Shown: piece after piece, positions 32,526-41,926 of the stretch | How positions within the stretch are numbered: the first letter of the stretch is position 1 | Layout: each line of letters starts with the position of its first letter | From: Paludibacter sp. | GTDB lineage: Bacteria; Bacteroidota; Bacteroidia; Bacteroidales; Paludibacteraceae | Direction: 5' to 3' | DNA length: 53,131 nt | Assembly (NCBI GenBank): GCA_028710415.1 | Contig: JAQTUE010000034.1 | Span: forward strand, 1 to 53,131 | Translations under genes and position numbers: made by a program | Notes under the pieces: model-generated | Told to the model about the DNA's origin: nothing | The model's database searches: none | Seen by the model: the letters and a program-made list of their open reading frames with translations, nothing else

Positions 32526-33338
32526 ATGAATAAGTCTACTGATAGTGAAAAATCGTTTTGGGATCATCTGGATGATTTAAGATCAACCTTGTTTCGGATT
32601 GCAGGATTTGTCGGAGTAACTTCCCTCGTCTTTTTTGCATTCATGAGAGGGATTTTCGACAATGTAATTCTTGCACCTTCCAGAAACGATTTTTTTCTTT
32701 ATCAATGGATACACGGGGCAAACAAAAAAATGCCTTACTTTCCTGATTTCATTTCAGGTGCATTTAATGTGAAAGTAATCAACATTAATCTTGCATCGCA
32801 GTTCATGGTTCACCTGACATCATCATTGTGGTTTGCCCTGGTATTCAGTTTCCCATTTGTAATATACCAACTTTTTCTATTTGTCAGACCTGCGCTGTAC
32901 GACAATGAGAAAAAAAATGCAGGCAAAGTTTTTTTCTTTGGAAATGTATTATTCTATATGGGGGTTGCTATCGGCTATTTCTTCCTGTTCCCTTTGACTT
33001 TAAGATACCTGGCAGGTTACCAGCTCAGCAAATTCATTGAACAGAGCGTCTCACTGGATTCGTATATGAATACTTTTTTGATGGTTTGTTTTTTTATGGG
33101 ATTAGTATTTGAGCTGCCAATAGTAGCCTGGTTTCTATCCCAGATTGGAATTTTACATCGGGAATTCTTCAATAAATTCCGTAAGCATGCTTTCTTTTCA
33201 TTGTTTGTAATTGTGGCTATATTTTCTCCAACCGGTGATCCATTTACAATAATGTTATTCTTTATTCCTATCTATGCCCTTTGGGAACTCAGTGCATTAG
33301 TTGTAAAACGGGAAGTTATTGAAATTGAAGAAGATTAA
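32526..33338 (+). CDS. tatC: Sec-independent translocase subunit TatC
   Basis: A 270-residue receptor subunit with six predicted membrane helices that binds the twin-arginine signal. It starts with the conserved F-W-D-H-L-D-D-L-R (E/D-H-L-x-E-L-R motif), and F-S-P-T-G-D-P and the late F-x-x-P-x-x-x-L-W-E pattern are present. It is tightly coupled to tatA (2-base gap). Two predicted Tat clients lie directly downstream. Confidence 0.96.
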   Translation: MNKSTDSEKSFWDHLDDLRSTLFRIAGFVGVTSLVFFAFMRGIFDNVILAPSRNDFFLYQWIHGANKKMPYFPDFISGAFNVKVININLASQFMVHLTSSLWFALVFSFPFVIYQLFLFVRPALYDNEKKNAGKVFFFGNVLFYMGVAIGYFFLFPLTLRYLAGYQLSKFIEQSVSLDSYMNTFLMVCFFMGLVFELPIVAWFLSQIGILHREFFNKFRKHAFFSLFVIVAIFSPTGDPFTIMLFFIPIYALWELSALVVKREVIEIEED

Positions 33339-33477
33339 TTCAGAAACCATATTAAAAATATCAGTTTTAATTTCAGGCAACCTGGTATAACTTATCTCCT
33401 TTTCTGCTTTACTTAAAACAGGAATTATTAAACTTTACACCCCTAAACAGTTTAAAGAAAATTATTGCGCTCTAAAA

Positions 33478-33508
33478 TTTGTGAAGAAATAAATTTCAAC
33501 TAAATTTG
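33478..33508 (+). promoter_or_regulatory. Near-perfect Bacteroidetes promoter before the DUF362 gene
   Basis: TTTG (33478-33481), a 19-base spacer and TAAATTTG (33501-33508) match the TTTG/TAnnTTTG consensus. The ATG is at 33573. Confidence 0.7.
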
Positions 33509-33572
33509 TACTCAATAATATTCAACTTTGAATTAAATAAAATAGTTCAATCGTTTATAAATCTAATTTACA

Positions 33573-34505
33573 ATGAAACGAAGAGATTTTTTCAAATCAG
33601 CAGCTATCGTTGGGATGGCCTCATTCTTTAAAACCAATGCATTTGGTTCTGTACTATCAGGAAAAGAAATGGCTGTTCATTCAGAACCTGATCTGGTGGC
33701 AGTGATGGGGGGTGAACCTGAAGTGATGCTTCTTAGGGCACTCAAAGAATTGGGTGGCATTAAGAACTTTGTAAAGAAAGGACAAAAGGTTGTTATTAAA
33801 CCAAATATCGGTTGGGATAGGAAACCTGAACTGGCTGCAAATACAAATCCTGCCCTGGTAGGTGCTTTAGTAAAGCTTTGCAAAGGGGCTGGTGCTTCCG
33901 AAGTGATTGTATTTGATCATACATGTCACGATTGGAAAAAAAGTTATACGAACAGTGGCATTGAAAAAGCGGTAATGGCAGCCGGCGGTAAAATGGTTCC
34001 TGCCAATGATGAATCTTATTATCAGGAAGTAGACTTGCCACGTGGTGTAAATTTAAAGAAAGCAAAGATTCATAAAGCCCTGCTGGAATGTGATGTATGG
34101 TTTAATGTACCGATATTGAAACACCACGGTGGAGCAAAAAACACTATCTCCATGAAGAATCTGATGGGGATTGTCTGGGACAGAAGCTTTTTCCATAGCC
34201 ATGATTTACATCAATGTATAGCCGATGCGGCTACATTTCACAAAAAACCTGCACTGAATATTGTAGATGCTTACCGGATCATGAAATCAAATGGCCCTCA
34301 AGGCAAATCTGAATCGGATGTTGTAATGCTTAAATCACTGCTCGTATCACATGATTTTGTTGCTGTGGATACAGCCGCAATGAAATTGTTTTCACAGGTC
34401 CAGCCTACCGATTTAAATGATGTCAGATATATTGCATTGGCCGAGAAACTGAGAGTTGGTACTCAAAACCTAGAAAAACTGAACGTAAAACGGATAAAAC
34501 TTTAA
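33573..34505 (+). CDS. DUF362 protein with Tat signal
   Basis: 310 residues starting MKRRDFFKSAAIVGMASF, a twin-arginine signal (R-R-D-F-F-K), so it should be exported folded by the Tat system encoded just upstream. The mature part is a DUF362 domain (V-V-I-K-P-N-I-G-W-D, K-H-H-G-G-A-K-N-T-I-S-M-K-N-L-M-G). Iron-sulfur-associated relatives exist, but no cysteine cluster is seen here. It is followed after 53 bases by a polyferredoxin-like gene, which suggests a redox function at the cell envelope. Confidence 0.88.
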   Translation: MKRRDFFKSAAIVGMASFFKTNAFGSVLSGKEMAVHSEPDLVAVMGGEPEVMLLRALKELGGIKNFVKKGQKVVIKPNIGWDRKPELAANTNPALVGALVKLCKGAGASEVIVFDHTCHDWKKSYTNSGIEKAVMAAGGKMVPANDESYYQEVDLPRGVNLKKAKIHKALLECDVWFNVPILKHHGGAKNTISMKNLMGIVWDRSFFHSHDLHQCIADAATFHKKPALNIVDAYRIMKSNGPQGKSESDVVMLKSLLVSHDFVAVDTAAMKLFSQVQPTDLNDVRYIALAEKLRVGTQNLEKLNVKRIKL

Positions 34506-34558
34506 CAGTTTAATGAGATTGGTTTTTAACTTTAATATTTACGACTAAGCAGTTCTCA

Positions 34559-36100
34559 ATGAAATTTCTCAGAAATATACGTATCGTTTTATCTGTATTA
34601 TTCTTTCTTCCCATTTTTCTATTCTTTATTGATTTTACAGGTAAATTGCCGTTGCAGTTCCACCAGTTGCTCAGTATCCAGTGGATTCCGGCTTTGCTTT
34701 CTATGAATTTAGTAATTCTTGGAATCCTGCTATTATTGAGTTTATTATTCGGAAGGATTTACTGTTCCACCATTTGCCCGTTAGGAGTATTACAGGATGT
34801 TCTGACCTGGAAGTCACGTTTCTTTCGCAAAAAAAGGAAGAAAATCAGGTATGAATATACTGCTCCTAAGAATATACTAAGATATTCTATTCTGGCACTT
34901 ACAGTCATTGTATTTATATTTGGGAGTTCCGTTCTGGTAATGCTTCTTGATCCATACAGCACTTTTGGTCGTATTACTTCGCAGCTGTTCCGTCCACTGG
35001 CAATCTGGGGAAACAACTTCTTGGCCTATGTATTGAGTGCTATGGGGAATTACACTTTTTACAAAGTGGAACAGGTTAGTTTTGTACCGCTGGCTTTTGG
35101 AATAGCCATGTTGTTCTTCTTTTTGATAACCCAAATGTCATGGTTAAAAGGCAGGTCCTATTGTAATACTATTTGCCCGGTAGGTACTTCCCTTGGATTG
35201 CTCTCAAAATTCTCTTTCTTTCATATATCTGTCGAAGAATCTACTTGTACCCATTGCGGGGCCTGCGAAAAACAATGTAAATCACAATGTATTGACTGCA
35301 AATCCATGTCAGTGGATGATTCACGGTGTGTCAGTTGTTTTAACTGCCTGTCTTCCTGTAAAAACGGATCATTAAAGTTCAAAGCACGCTATAAAGGTAA
35401 GTTAATTGAACAGCCTAAACCTGTTGAACAAAAAGTCAATAACAGTCGCCGGACATTCTTACTGGCATCTGGGGCAGCCATTGCATCAGTCGCTTTTGCT
35501 AAAACAAATAAAATCATTGGGAAAAATGACTCCATTCTTTCCCGGAAACCGATTATGCCTCCCGGAGCAAATACTATTGAACATTTTAGTGCACATTGTA
35601 CCGGTTGCCAGTTATGCGTCACCAAATGTCCCATGCAAGTGCTGAAACCTGCTGCCTTGCAATATGGCATCTTAGGGATCACTCAACCTCATCTTTCTTT
35701 CTCCACCCATGTATTTTGTACTTACGACTGCAACATTTGTTCCAATGTTTGTCCTACTGGTGCCTTACAGCCACTTGTCATGGAAGAAAAGAAACTGGTG
35801 CAGATTGGAATAGCAAACTTCCGTAAAGACATGTGTGTGGTATTTACGAAAGAGGAAGACTGTGGAGCTTGTTCCGAACATTGCCCGACACAGGCAGTCC
35901 ATATGATTGATTATAAAAAGGGCCTGACTATCCCTGAAGTAACAAAGGATTTGTGCATTGGGTGTGGTGCCTGTGAGTCCATTTGTCCGGTACGTCCTTA
36001 TCAGGCAATCTATGTAGAAGGATCAACAAAACAAGATAGAGCAAAAAAACCTGCCGAAGCTAAGAAGTTCAACAAAAAAGTGGATGATTTCGGATTTTAA
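34559..36100 (+). CDS. Membrane polyferredoxin with internal Tat signal (NapH/NapG-like fusion)
   Basis: 513 residues. The N-terminal half has four to five membrane helices and the paired C-x4-P-x-G motifs (T-I-C-P-L-G-V and T-I-C-P-V-G-T) of NapH/NosR-type quinol oxidoreductases. These are followed by two 4Fe-4S motifs (C-T-H-C-G-A-C-E-K-Q-C region). Near residue ~297 S-R-R-T-F-L-L-A-S-G-A-A is an internal twin-arginine signal. The C-terminal half is a NapG/MauN-like ferredoxin with at least four more clusters (C-T-G-C-Q-L-C, C-N-I-C-S-N-V-C, C-G-A-C-S-E-H-C, C-I-G-C-G-A-C). The protein appears to be an inner-membrane NapH unit joined to a Tat-exported periplasmic NapG unit. The partner may be the DUF362 protein upstream. 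Confidence 0.88.
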   Translation: MKFLRNIRIVLSVLFFLPIFLFFIDFTGKLPLQFHQLLSIQWIPALLSMNLVILGILLLLSLLFGRIYCSTICPLGVLQDVLTWKSRFFRKKRKKIRYEYTAPKNILRYSILALTVIVFIFGSSVLVMLLDPYSTFGRITSQLFRPLAIWGNNFLAYVLSAMGNYTFYKVEQVSFVPLAFGIAMLFFFLITQMSWLKGRSYCNTICPVGTSLGLLSKFSFFHISVEESTCTHCGACEKQCKSQCIDCKSMSVDDSRCVSCFNCLSSCKNGSLKFKARYKGKLIEQPKPVEQKVNNSRRTFLLASGAAIASVAFAKTNKIIGKNDSILSRKPIMPPGANTIEHFSAHCTGCQLCVTKCPMQVLKPAALQYGILGITQPHLSFSTHVFCTYDCNICSNVCPTGALQPLVMEEKKLVQIGIANFRKDMCVVFTKEEDCGACSEHCPTQAVHMIDYKKGLTIPEVTKDLCIGCGACESICPVRPYQAIYVEGSTKQDRAKKPAEAKKFNKKVDDFGF

Positions 36101-36364
36101 TAAATTAGTGCAAATATTATTTCAGATCAATATTTTGAGATAACATTTTGTCTTATACTTATTATTATTTTGGTTGGATCAATCCTTGGAATGTGATTTG
36201 AAAAAGGCTTTAGGATTAAGTTCGCCGATCAAATCTATTGACAGGCATAAAAATTTATTCGATATCCTCTTTCTTATCCTGTTTTTTATAGATACTTAGT
36301 ATTAAAAGAATGAATGACCTTAACTTTTGAATTTAAGGTTTGCCATTGATTGACGAAAAAAAGC

Positions 36365-36372
36365 TATCTTTG
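36365..36372 (+). promoter_or_regulatory. Putative -7 box (TATCTTTG) for the LysE gene
   Basis: It matches TAnnTTTG and lies 15 bases before the ATG at 36388, implying a very short leader. Confidence 0.5.
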
Positions 36373-36387
36373 CAATGCAAACTTTAA

Positions 36388-37020
36388 ATGCATCGCATGC
36401 TTGAAATTATAATAAAAGGAGTATTGATAGGACTTTGTATTTCAGTACCATTAGGTCCTATTGGTATGCTTACCATCCAACGTACCCTGAACAGGGGTCA
36501 AAAACATGGTATTGCCACCGGGTTAGGTGCAACTACTTCTGATTTAATATACACTATTATTACTTTGTTTTTTTTAAGCTTTGTACTTGATTTCATTGAA
36601 GTACATCGCTTTGTAATTGAATTGGTGGGTAGTCTCGTTGTTGGATTCTTTGGATGGTACATTTACAAAAGCAACCCTGCAACTCAACCAAAACCAAATG
36701 AAACAGTAAAACACAGCTTACTGGGTGATTTCATAACTTCATTTGGGTTAACCTTCTCAAACCCTTTAGTCCTATTTGTACTTATTGCTCTTTTTGCCAG
36801 GTTTCAATTTATTGGGAACAAAACTACCTTATTTATAACTATTTGTGGTATCTTATCAATATTAGGTGGAGCATTATTATGGTGGAATTTGCTAACAATC
36901 CTTGTCAGCAAATTCAAAAACAAGCTGAACATGAGAGAACTGAAATTAATCAATCAGGTAACCGGCTTTATAATCTTATTAATAGGCGCAGTAGGATTAG
37001 TCTTAACCCTGATACGATAA
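36388..37020 (+). CDS. LysE/RhtB-family exporter
   Basis: A 210-residue inner-membrane protein with about six helices. The N-terminal segment G-L-C-I-S-V-P-L-G-P-I-G-M-L-T-I-Q-R-T-L-N-R-G and the F-G-L-T-F-S-N-P segment are characteristic of LysE-type amino-acid exporters. The substrate is unknown. It is monocistronic, with a convergent gene downstream. Confidence 0.92.
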   Translation: MHRMLEIIIKGVLIGLCISVPLGPIGMLTIQRTLNRGQKHGIATGLGATTSDLIYTIITLFFLSFVLDFIEVHRFVIELVGSLVVGFFGWYIYKSNPATQPKPNETVKHSLLGDFITSFGLTFSNPLVLFVLIALFARFQFIGNKTTLFITICGILSILGGALLWWNLLTILVSKFKNKLNMRELKLINQVTGFIILLIGAVGLVLTLIR

Positions 37021-37099
37021 AAGCCAACTCATTATCACAACGAGCTGGCTCTCATTTAATCAAAATGATTAACAAACAAAATTTCAGTAAGATTATATA

Positions 37100-37624
37100 T
37101 TAAGAAACTGGTTCTGCTGACTTTTCAACACTCCCAAATGTATTCATCATCTTTCCATTCATCGAAAAGGTATGCATCATTTCTTCTTTAGTCATTTTTC
37201 CTGTTATCCAGATCAAACTGAACTCTCCCTTCTCTTTTGTTACAATAAGCATATCGGCATTATCTTTTCCAGTGAACCGATAATAGATATGTACCCTTTC
37301 ACCTTTGTCACGTGCTTCAACGGCTGTTTCAAAGTTTCCTTTCTCAACCACCTGATCCAGTTCACTAACAACAGATTTCATGAGTGTTGAATTCGCGTCC
37401 GCATTTAAAGTCAAAATCTTTACGGATTTCATTTTTGACATCATCTCGTTGTTATCTTTTTTATTTCCACCAAAGGCATGTCCAATATTCATCATACCCT
37501 TCCCCACCGATACATACTCGAATCGTTCATCATTACCGTATTTATCAAAGAATGATTGAAGGGTTTGTGCCTGACTTGCTGCAACCAGTAAGAATACAGC
37601 AAGTAATGTCATAATCTTTTTCAT
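37100..37624 (-). CDS. DUF4252 secreted protein
   Basis: 174 residues with a signal peptide (M-K-K-I-M-T-L-L-A-V-F-L-L-V-A-A-S-Q-A-Q). The mature part matches the DUF4252 pattern (F-F-D-K-Y-G-N-D-E-R-F-E-Y-V-S-V-G-K-G-M). It is the last gene of a sigma / anti-sigma / DUF4252 operon (8-base gap). DUF4252 proteins often sit with ECF regulators in Bacteroidetes and may be envelope targets or sensors. Confidence 0.85.
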   Translation of the reverse strand: MKKIMTLLAVFLLVAASQAQTLQSFFDKYGNDERFEYVSVGKGMMNIGHAFGGNKKDNNEMMSKMKSVKILTLNADANSTLMKSVVSELDQVVEKGNFETAVEARDKGERVHIYYRFTGKDNADMLIVTKEKGEFSLIWITGKMTKEEMMHTFSMNGKMMNTFGSVEKSAEPVS

Positions 37625-37632
37625 AATCGTAT

Positions 37633-38145
37633 TTATTTAATTTTTAATTTGTTCTTTATCTCATTCATTTTAGTCCTGATATCCCGTACATTCTGCAATG
37701 GCTCAATATCCTGCCTTACTTTATTAAAACTCTTCATCGGCTCCATACTTCTGGCGAGGATATTATTGACTTTATTTAGTTTTTTCTCGGTATATTTTTG
37801 TACAAACTCCTGGTTGTCAATTATTTTTCCATCTATCCGGGCAAAGTTATCTGAAGTTTGAGGGAACTGTATCCACACCAGCAATAGTAAAGTTGCTGCA
37901 ATTGCCGTGTAAGCAAAAGTCTGAATCCAGATTCGTTTTATTTTCCGCTGCACCGGTATAACTTTTACTAATGGCGCTTTTGCAGTTTCGTTCAATTCCA
38001 TTTTGAACTCTTCAAACAAGGCCCTGTACACCTCATGCTCCGAAGCAACATTCCCTTCTGAAAAGTATTTCTTCAACTCTTTTTCTTCCGAGAGTGAAGT
38101 TTCACCCCGAAAGTATTTTTCTAATAATTCATTCATCATTTCCAT
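37633..38145 (-). CDS. Anti-sigma-factor-like single-pass membrane protein
   Basis: 170 residues. The cytoplasmic N-terminus (L-L-E-K-Y-F-R-G-E-T-S-L-S-E-E-K-E-L-K-K-Y-F) resembles the binding segment of Bacteroidetes anti-sigma proteins. One membrane helix (residues ~78-95, I-A-A-T-L-L-L-L-V-W-I) is followed by a lysine-rich, periplasmic coiled-coil-like tail. It overlaps the sigma gene by 10 bases, so the two are translationally coupled. It likely sequesters the sigma factor. Confidence 0.82.
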   Translation of the reverse strand: MEMMNELLEKYFRGETSLSEEKELKKYFSEGNVASEHEVYRALFEEFKMELNETAKAPLVKVIPVQRKIKRIWIQTFAYTAIAATLLLLVWIQFPQTSDNFARIDGKIIDNQEFVQKYTEKKLNKVNNILARSMEPMKSFNKVRQDIEPLQNVRDIRTKMNEIKNKLKIK

Positions 38146-38651
38146 ATTGTTTCCTCCACTCTTTTTTGTTCATTTAAAATTTGTTCCCTGATCTTTTGAC
38201 GTGCCCTGGATAAATTTACACTGACTGCATTTTCGGTCAGGGACGTTACATAGGCTATTTCTGAGATCTCCATTTCTTCTACATCACGCATTCTGATAAT
38301 GGTACGTTGCAATTCCGGCAGATTATCTATCATTCCCTTTATTCGGGATGCTAAGTCAGTCCTTTCTACCTGTTGGTATGGATTAGGCTCAATATATTCC
38401 AACTCAACTGGCAATTCATCTTCATCCCTGTTTTGCCTGATGGTATCCAGGCACAAATTTCGCATGGACCGCATTGCAAAAGCCTGCATATTTTCAACTT
38501 CATCCAGCGTATCCCGTTTCTCCCACAATTTCAATATCAATTCCTGAACAGCATCCTGTGCTGCATCTACATTCCGTAAGATCGATTTTGCAAATCGAAA
38601 TAGTTTATCGGAATGATTCAGAATTTGGGTATTAAATTGAGTTGATTCCAT
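38136..38651 (-). CDS. ECF-type RNA polymerase sigma-70 factor
   Basis: About 171 residues from MESTQFNTQ. Region 2 (L-F-R-F-A-K-S-I-L-R-N-V-D-A-A-Q-D-A-V-Q-E) binds core polymerase and the -10, and region 4 (R-T-I-I-R-M-R-D-V-E-E-M-E-I-S-E-I-A) is the helix-turn-helix for the -35. It is the first gene of a three-gene operon. The longer start at 38696 extends into unconserved sequence. Confidence 0.93.
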   Translation of the reverse strand: MESTQFNTQILNHSDKLFRFAKSILRNVDAAQDAVQELILKLWEKRDTLDEVENMQAFAMRSMRNLCLDTIRQNRDEDELPVELEYIEPNPYQQVERTDLASRIKGMIDNLPELQRTIIRMRDVEEMEISEIAYVTSLTENAVSVNLSRARQKIREQILNEQKRVEETIWK

Positions 38652-38761
38652 ACACTTATAATGACGCAAGAAAGTTGAATATCTTACATCAGACATTCAA
38701 CTTTTTTCAATAAATAATTCGTAAAGAATAAAATTTACAACACTTGATGATTTATATATTT

Positions 38762-39538
38762 CTATATCAATCGTTTAATTATGCGTAATTTATGAGTATA
38801 TTCTCCTGTTTGTGAAGAAATAATTCCATTGGAGTCTATAGAATCTATTTTCACCCACCCGGATGCATGGATTATTCCCTGGGAATTAAGTAATATCCCG
38901 ACATGGATGATTCTTCCAAAAGAATTTTCGAAGAATGCCAGATCACCTGCAATAGCTTCCGAAAGGAAATCAATAGTCTCACCCTGATCTACCTGTTCGG
39001 AGGCATCCCGGTCAAGTTGTATGCCGCACATAGCAAATACAACCTGAACCAGCCCGGAACAATCAATGCCCATAACACTTTTACCGCCCCAAAGGTAAGG
39101 GGCATTTAAATACTGCTGTGCCAACTCAATCAGCTTAGGACCGGTTGCATCACTTTGGGCAGCCACCTGTGAAGATTCAAACAAATAGGTATCTTTACCA
39201 ACAATGCATTCTCCGGGCTTTTCTGAACGAATAATACTTCCTCCGGGAAGATAAACATTTTTAGTTGTTGCAGCATTTATAAAGGACAATACGGGCACCT
39301 GAACTATTTGTTTTGGAGTTTTATCAATACTTTCCTCTTCTGTTGCCGAAAGTATCAATACCATTTTACGATCGACCCACCCTCTGTAGTTATCATTCTG
39401 ATTAAGGACAAATAACCAACGCTCCCTGGTTTCAAGGATTTCAACTCGTTCCCCAAATAGTAGCTGGGAATATAATTCACTTCGTTCATTATCACTTTCG
39501 CGAAGTGGCACAAGTGGAAGGGTTATGATTGCGTTCAT
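38762..39538 (-). CDS. SH3 / NlpC-P60 cell-wall peptidase
   Basis: 258 residues with N-terminal bacterial SH3-like modules (~1-125) and a C-terminal NlpC/P60 domain with catalytic Cys in G-I-D-C-S-G-L, His in H-V-G-I-L and a third polar residue in I-I-H-A-S-G. It should cleave gamma-D-Glu-type peptidoglycan stem-peptide bonds. No signal peptide is evident, which fits cytoplasmic recycling enzymes such as YkfC. Confidence 0.9.
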   Translation of the reverse strand: MNAIITLPLVPLRESDNERSELYSQLLFGERVEILETRERWLFVLNQNDNYRGWVDRKMVLILSATEEESIDKTPKQIVQVPVLSFINAATTKNVYLPGGSIIRSEKPGECIVGKDTYLFESSQVAAQSDATGPKLIELAQQYLNAPYLWGGKSVMGIDCSGLVQVVFAMCGIQLDRDASEQVDQGETIDFLSEAIAGDLAFFENSFGRIIHVGILLNSQGIIHASGWVKIDSIDSNGIISSQTGEYTHKLRIIKRLI

Positions 39539-39701
39539 AATGCTGAATTTACAGTATAAAGTGGGTATAGTAAACGGATAACTATTAATTTTCCTACAAA
39601 AATAACGAAAGTTTAAAGATAATGTCTCTATTAAGTAATTTTTTCGTAATTTTCGGCGCTTTTCGTTTTAAACAGTTGTTTTATCTCACTTACGAAGGAA
39701 T

Positions 39702-41732
39702 ATGAAACTAAATATTACTCAACCACGATTTCAAAATATCACTAAAATAGGATTATTTATATTCCTGGTATTTTTAATCGTCCTGCTTTATCCTTCCGGG
39801 GATAAGTTTAAATATCAATTTGAAATAGGCAAACCATGGTCCTATGAATTAATCACTGCCTCGTTTGATTTTCCTATCTATAAAAGCGACCAGCAGATAG
39901 CAAAGGAAAAGGAAGAAATACTAAAAGATTATACACCCTATTTCAAACTGGATACTTCAGTCATGAAATGGCAAATCAGTAAGCTGCTATCAGACTTACA
40001 ACGAAAAGGGGAATCTTCACCCCGCATTCCAAATTATATTAAAACCAAGTTCAACACTATTTATTCCACAGGGATCATTTCTGTTGACGATTATAATAAG
40101 TTACTGGTTGATAAAAAGGTAAACATTTCCTGCATATTGCCTAACCGGGTAACCCATATAATTCCAATTGGCAATATCTATACTCCACGGAAAGCATACG
40201 AAGAGATAATAAAGGATGCCCCTATATCGCTCAAATCATACGATATAAACATGTACCTGTCCGAAAACATGAAATTCGACAGCATCACATCAGAGATATC
40301 CAAAGCTGACATGTTGAAAAATCTTTCGCTTACCTCCGGAATGATCCAGTCGGGTGAACGGATTATTGACCGTGGTGAAATTGTGACTCCCAGCAATTAC
40401 CTGGTATTGAGGTCGCTCAAGATTGAATCGGAAAAGCGTAAAACATCACTCCAACAATCGTCCATTGTGGTCATTGGCGAGATTGTTATGATACTTGGAT
40501 TGATCACTTTGTTGTTTTTGTACATCTATCTTTTCCGTCCCCGTATCTATGAAAGCATGAGCAATATCATCTTCATTTTGATGATGACCCTCATTGTGGT
40601 AGCCCTCGCATCTTTTACAATTCATTTCCCGGCCTTAAGTTACTACATGGTTCCTTTTGCGTTGCTGCCAATTATTGTCAGGGTTTTCTTTGATGCCCGT
40701 ACGGCTCTTTTTGCGCATATTATCACTGTATTGATCATTTCGTTTATGGTGGATAATGCCTTCCAGTTTATACTCCTTCAAATTACCATTGGCATGGTGG
40801 CTGTATCCAGTTTGAAGGATATGTCACAACGGTCGCAATTAGCACAATCCGCCCTCTATATTTTCCTGAGTTATGTCGTGATGTACCTGGCATTCGAATG
40901 TATTTCCGAAGGGGATATAAACCGTATTAACTGGCAGCACATCATCTATTTCGCTATCAGCAGTGTATTCCTGTTATTTGCCTATGTCCTGATTTACCTG
41001 TTCGAGAAAATCTTTAATCTTATATCCAGTGTTACATTGGTGGAACTAACCAATATAAACAGCGATCTGATGATCCAGTTTTCTGAATTAGCTCCGGGTA
41101 CCTTTCAACATTCCATGCAGGTATCCAACCTGGCAACCGAAGCTGCTAAAAAGATCAATGCAAATAGCTTGTTGGTACGTACCGGTGCCCTTTACCACGA
41201 TATTGGTAAAATCAAACACCCCGAATGCTTTATCGAGAATCAAATGGGAGGTAAGAATCCCCTCACTGAAATAGATTTTGAAGATGCCTCAAAAATCATC
41301 ATCAACCATGTGGCAGATGGCATTGAGATCGCGAAGAAGAACCATTTGCCGGAACAAATCATTAATTTCATAACAACACACCACGGTTATGGGAAAACAA
41401 AGTATTTCTATAATTCATTCATTAATGCTAATCCCGGTGTCAAACCAAATGATGAGGTATTTACCTATCCCGGGCCGCTTCCTAACAATAAAGAAACTGC
41501 CATACTCATGATGGCTGATGCCGTGGAAGCCCGTTCACGAAGCCTCAGTGAATATACCGAAGCCAGCATCGACCAAATGGTCGAGGATATGATTGATGGC
41601 CAGATTGCGGAAGGTGAATTTAAAGATGCTCCTATTACCTTCAGGGATGTGGAATTAGTAAAGTCTGTATTTAAAGAAAAAATTAAAAACATTTACCATA
41701 ACCGTATTAAATATCCGGAAGTAAAGAAATAA
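39702..41732 (+). CDS. 7TM-HD (PgpH-type) phosphohydrolase
   Basis: 676 residues. A first helix (~15-33) is followed by a large extracytoplasmic 7TMR-HDED domain (~34-245), seven membrane helices (~250-435) and a cytosolic HD domain. The metal motif is H-S-M-Q-V-S-N ... L-Y-H-D-I-G-K-I-K-H-P, then H-V-A-D-G and H-H-G-Y-G. Characterised relatives (PgpH) hydrolyse the second messenger c-di-AMP. That function is likely here but not demonstrated. It ends with a perfect palindromic terminator. Confidence 0.93.
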   Translation: MKLNITQPRFQNITKIGLFIFLVFLIVLLYPSGDKFKYQFEIGKPWSYELITASFDFPIYKSDQQIAKEKEEILKDYTPYFKLDTSVMKWQISKLLSDLQRKGESSPRIPNYIKTKFNTIYSTGIISVDDYNKLLVDKKVNISCILPNRVTHIIPIGNIYTPRKAYEEIIKDAPISLKSYDINMYLSENMKFDSITSEISKADMLKNLSLTSGMIQSGERIIDRGEIVTPSNYLVLRSLKIESEKRKTSLQQSSIVVIGEIVMILGLITLLFLYIYLFRPRIYESMSNIIFILMMTLIVVALASFTIHFPALSYYMVPFALLPIIVRVFFDARTALFAHIITVLIISFMVDNAFQFILLQITIGMVAVSSLKDMSQRSQLAQSALYIFLSYVVMYLAFECISEGDINRINWQHIIYFAISSVFLLFAYVLIYLFEKIFNLISSVTLVELTNINSDLMIQFSELAPGTFQHSMQVSNLATEAAKKINANSLLVRTGALYHDIGKIKHPECFIENQMGGKNPLTEIDFEDASKIIINHVADGIEIAKKNHLPEQIINFITTHHGYGKTKYFYNSFINANPGVKPNDEVFTYPGPLPNNKETAILMMADAVEARSRSLSEYTEASIDQMVEDMIDGQIAEGEFKDAPITFRDVELVKSVFKEKIKNIYHNRIKYPEVKK

Positions 41733-41762
41733 AGGCTCAGTCATAAAGGAGTTATCGGAATT

Positions 41763-41802
41763 AAAAAATCTCTAGAACGAATATTCGTTCTAGAGATTTT
41801 TT
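41763..41802. terminator. 40-bp perfect palindrome / terminator
   Basis: AAAAAATCTCTAGAACGAAT is followed exactly by its reverse complement. It has no loop bases and lies between convergent genes, so it can terminate both. Confidence 0.85.
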
Positions 41803-41890
41803 CTTATACTCAACATATGTTTATACTTCTGTAGATCGAACAAATTAATCTGAAAGAATAAATTACAAAACGCTAATAATTTGCGTATTA

Positions 41891-41926
41891 TATCTTGATT
41901 CTTGGTTCTTGACTCTTGAATTCTAT
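41891..41926. repeat. TTCTTGGTTC/TTGACTC array next to the DUF2271-like stop
   Basis: TCTTGATTC, TTGGTTC, TTGACTC and TTGAATTC are short direct repeats ending directly at the stop of the reverse-strand gene. A related array is at 47490-47524. Confidence 0.65.
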
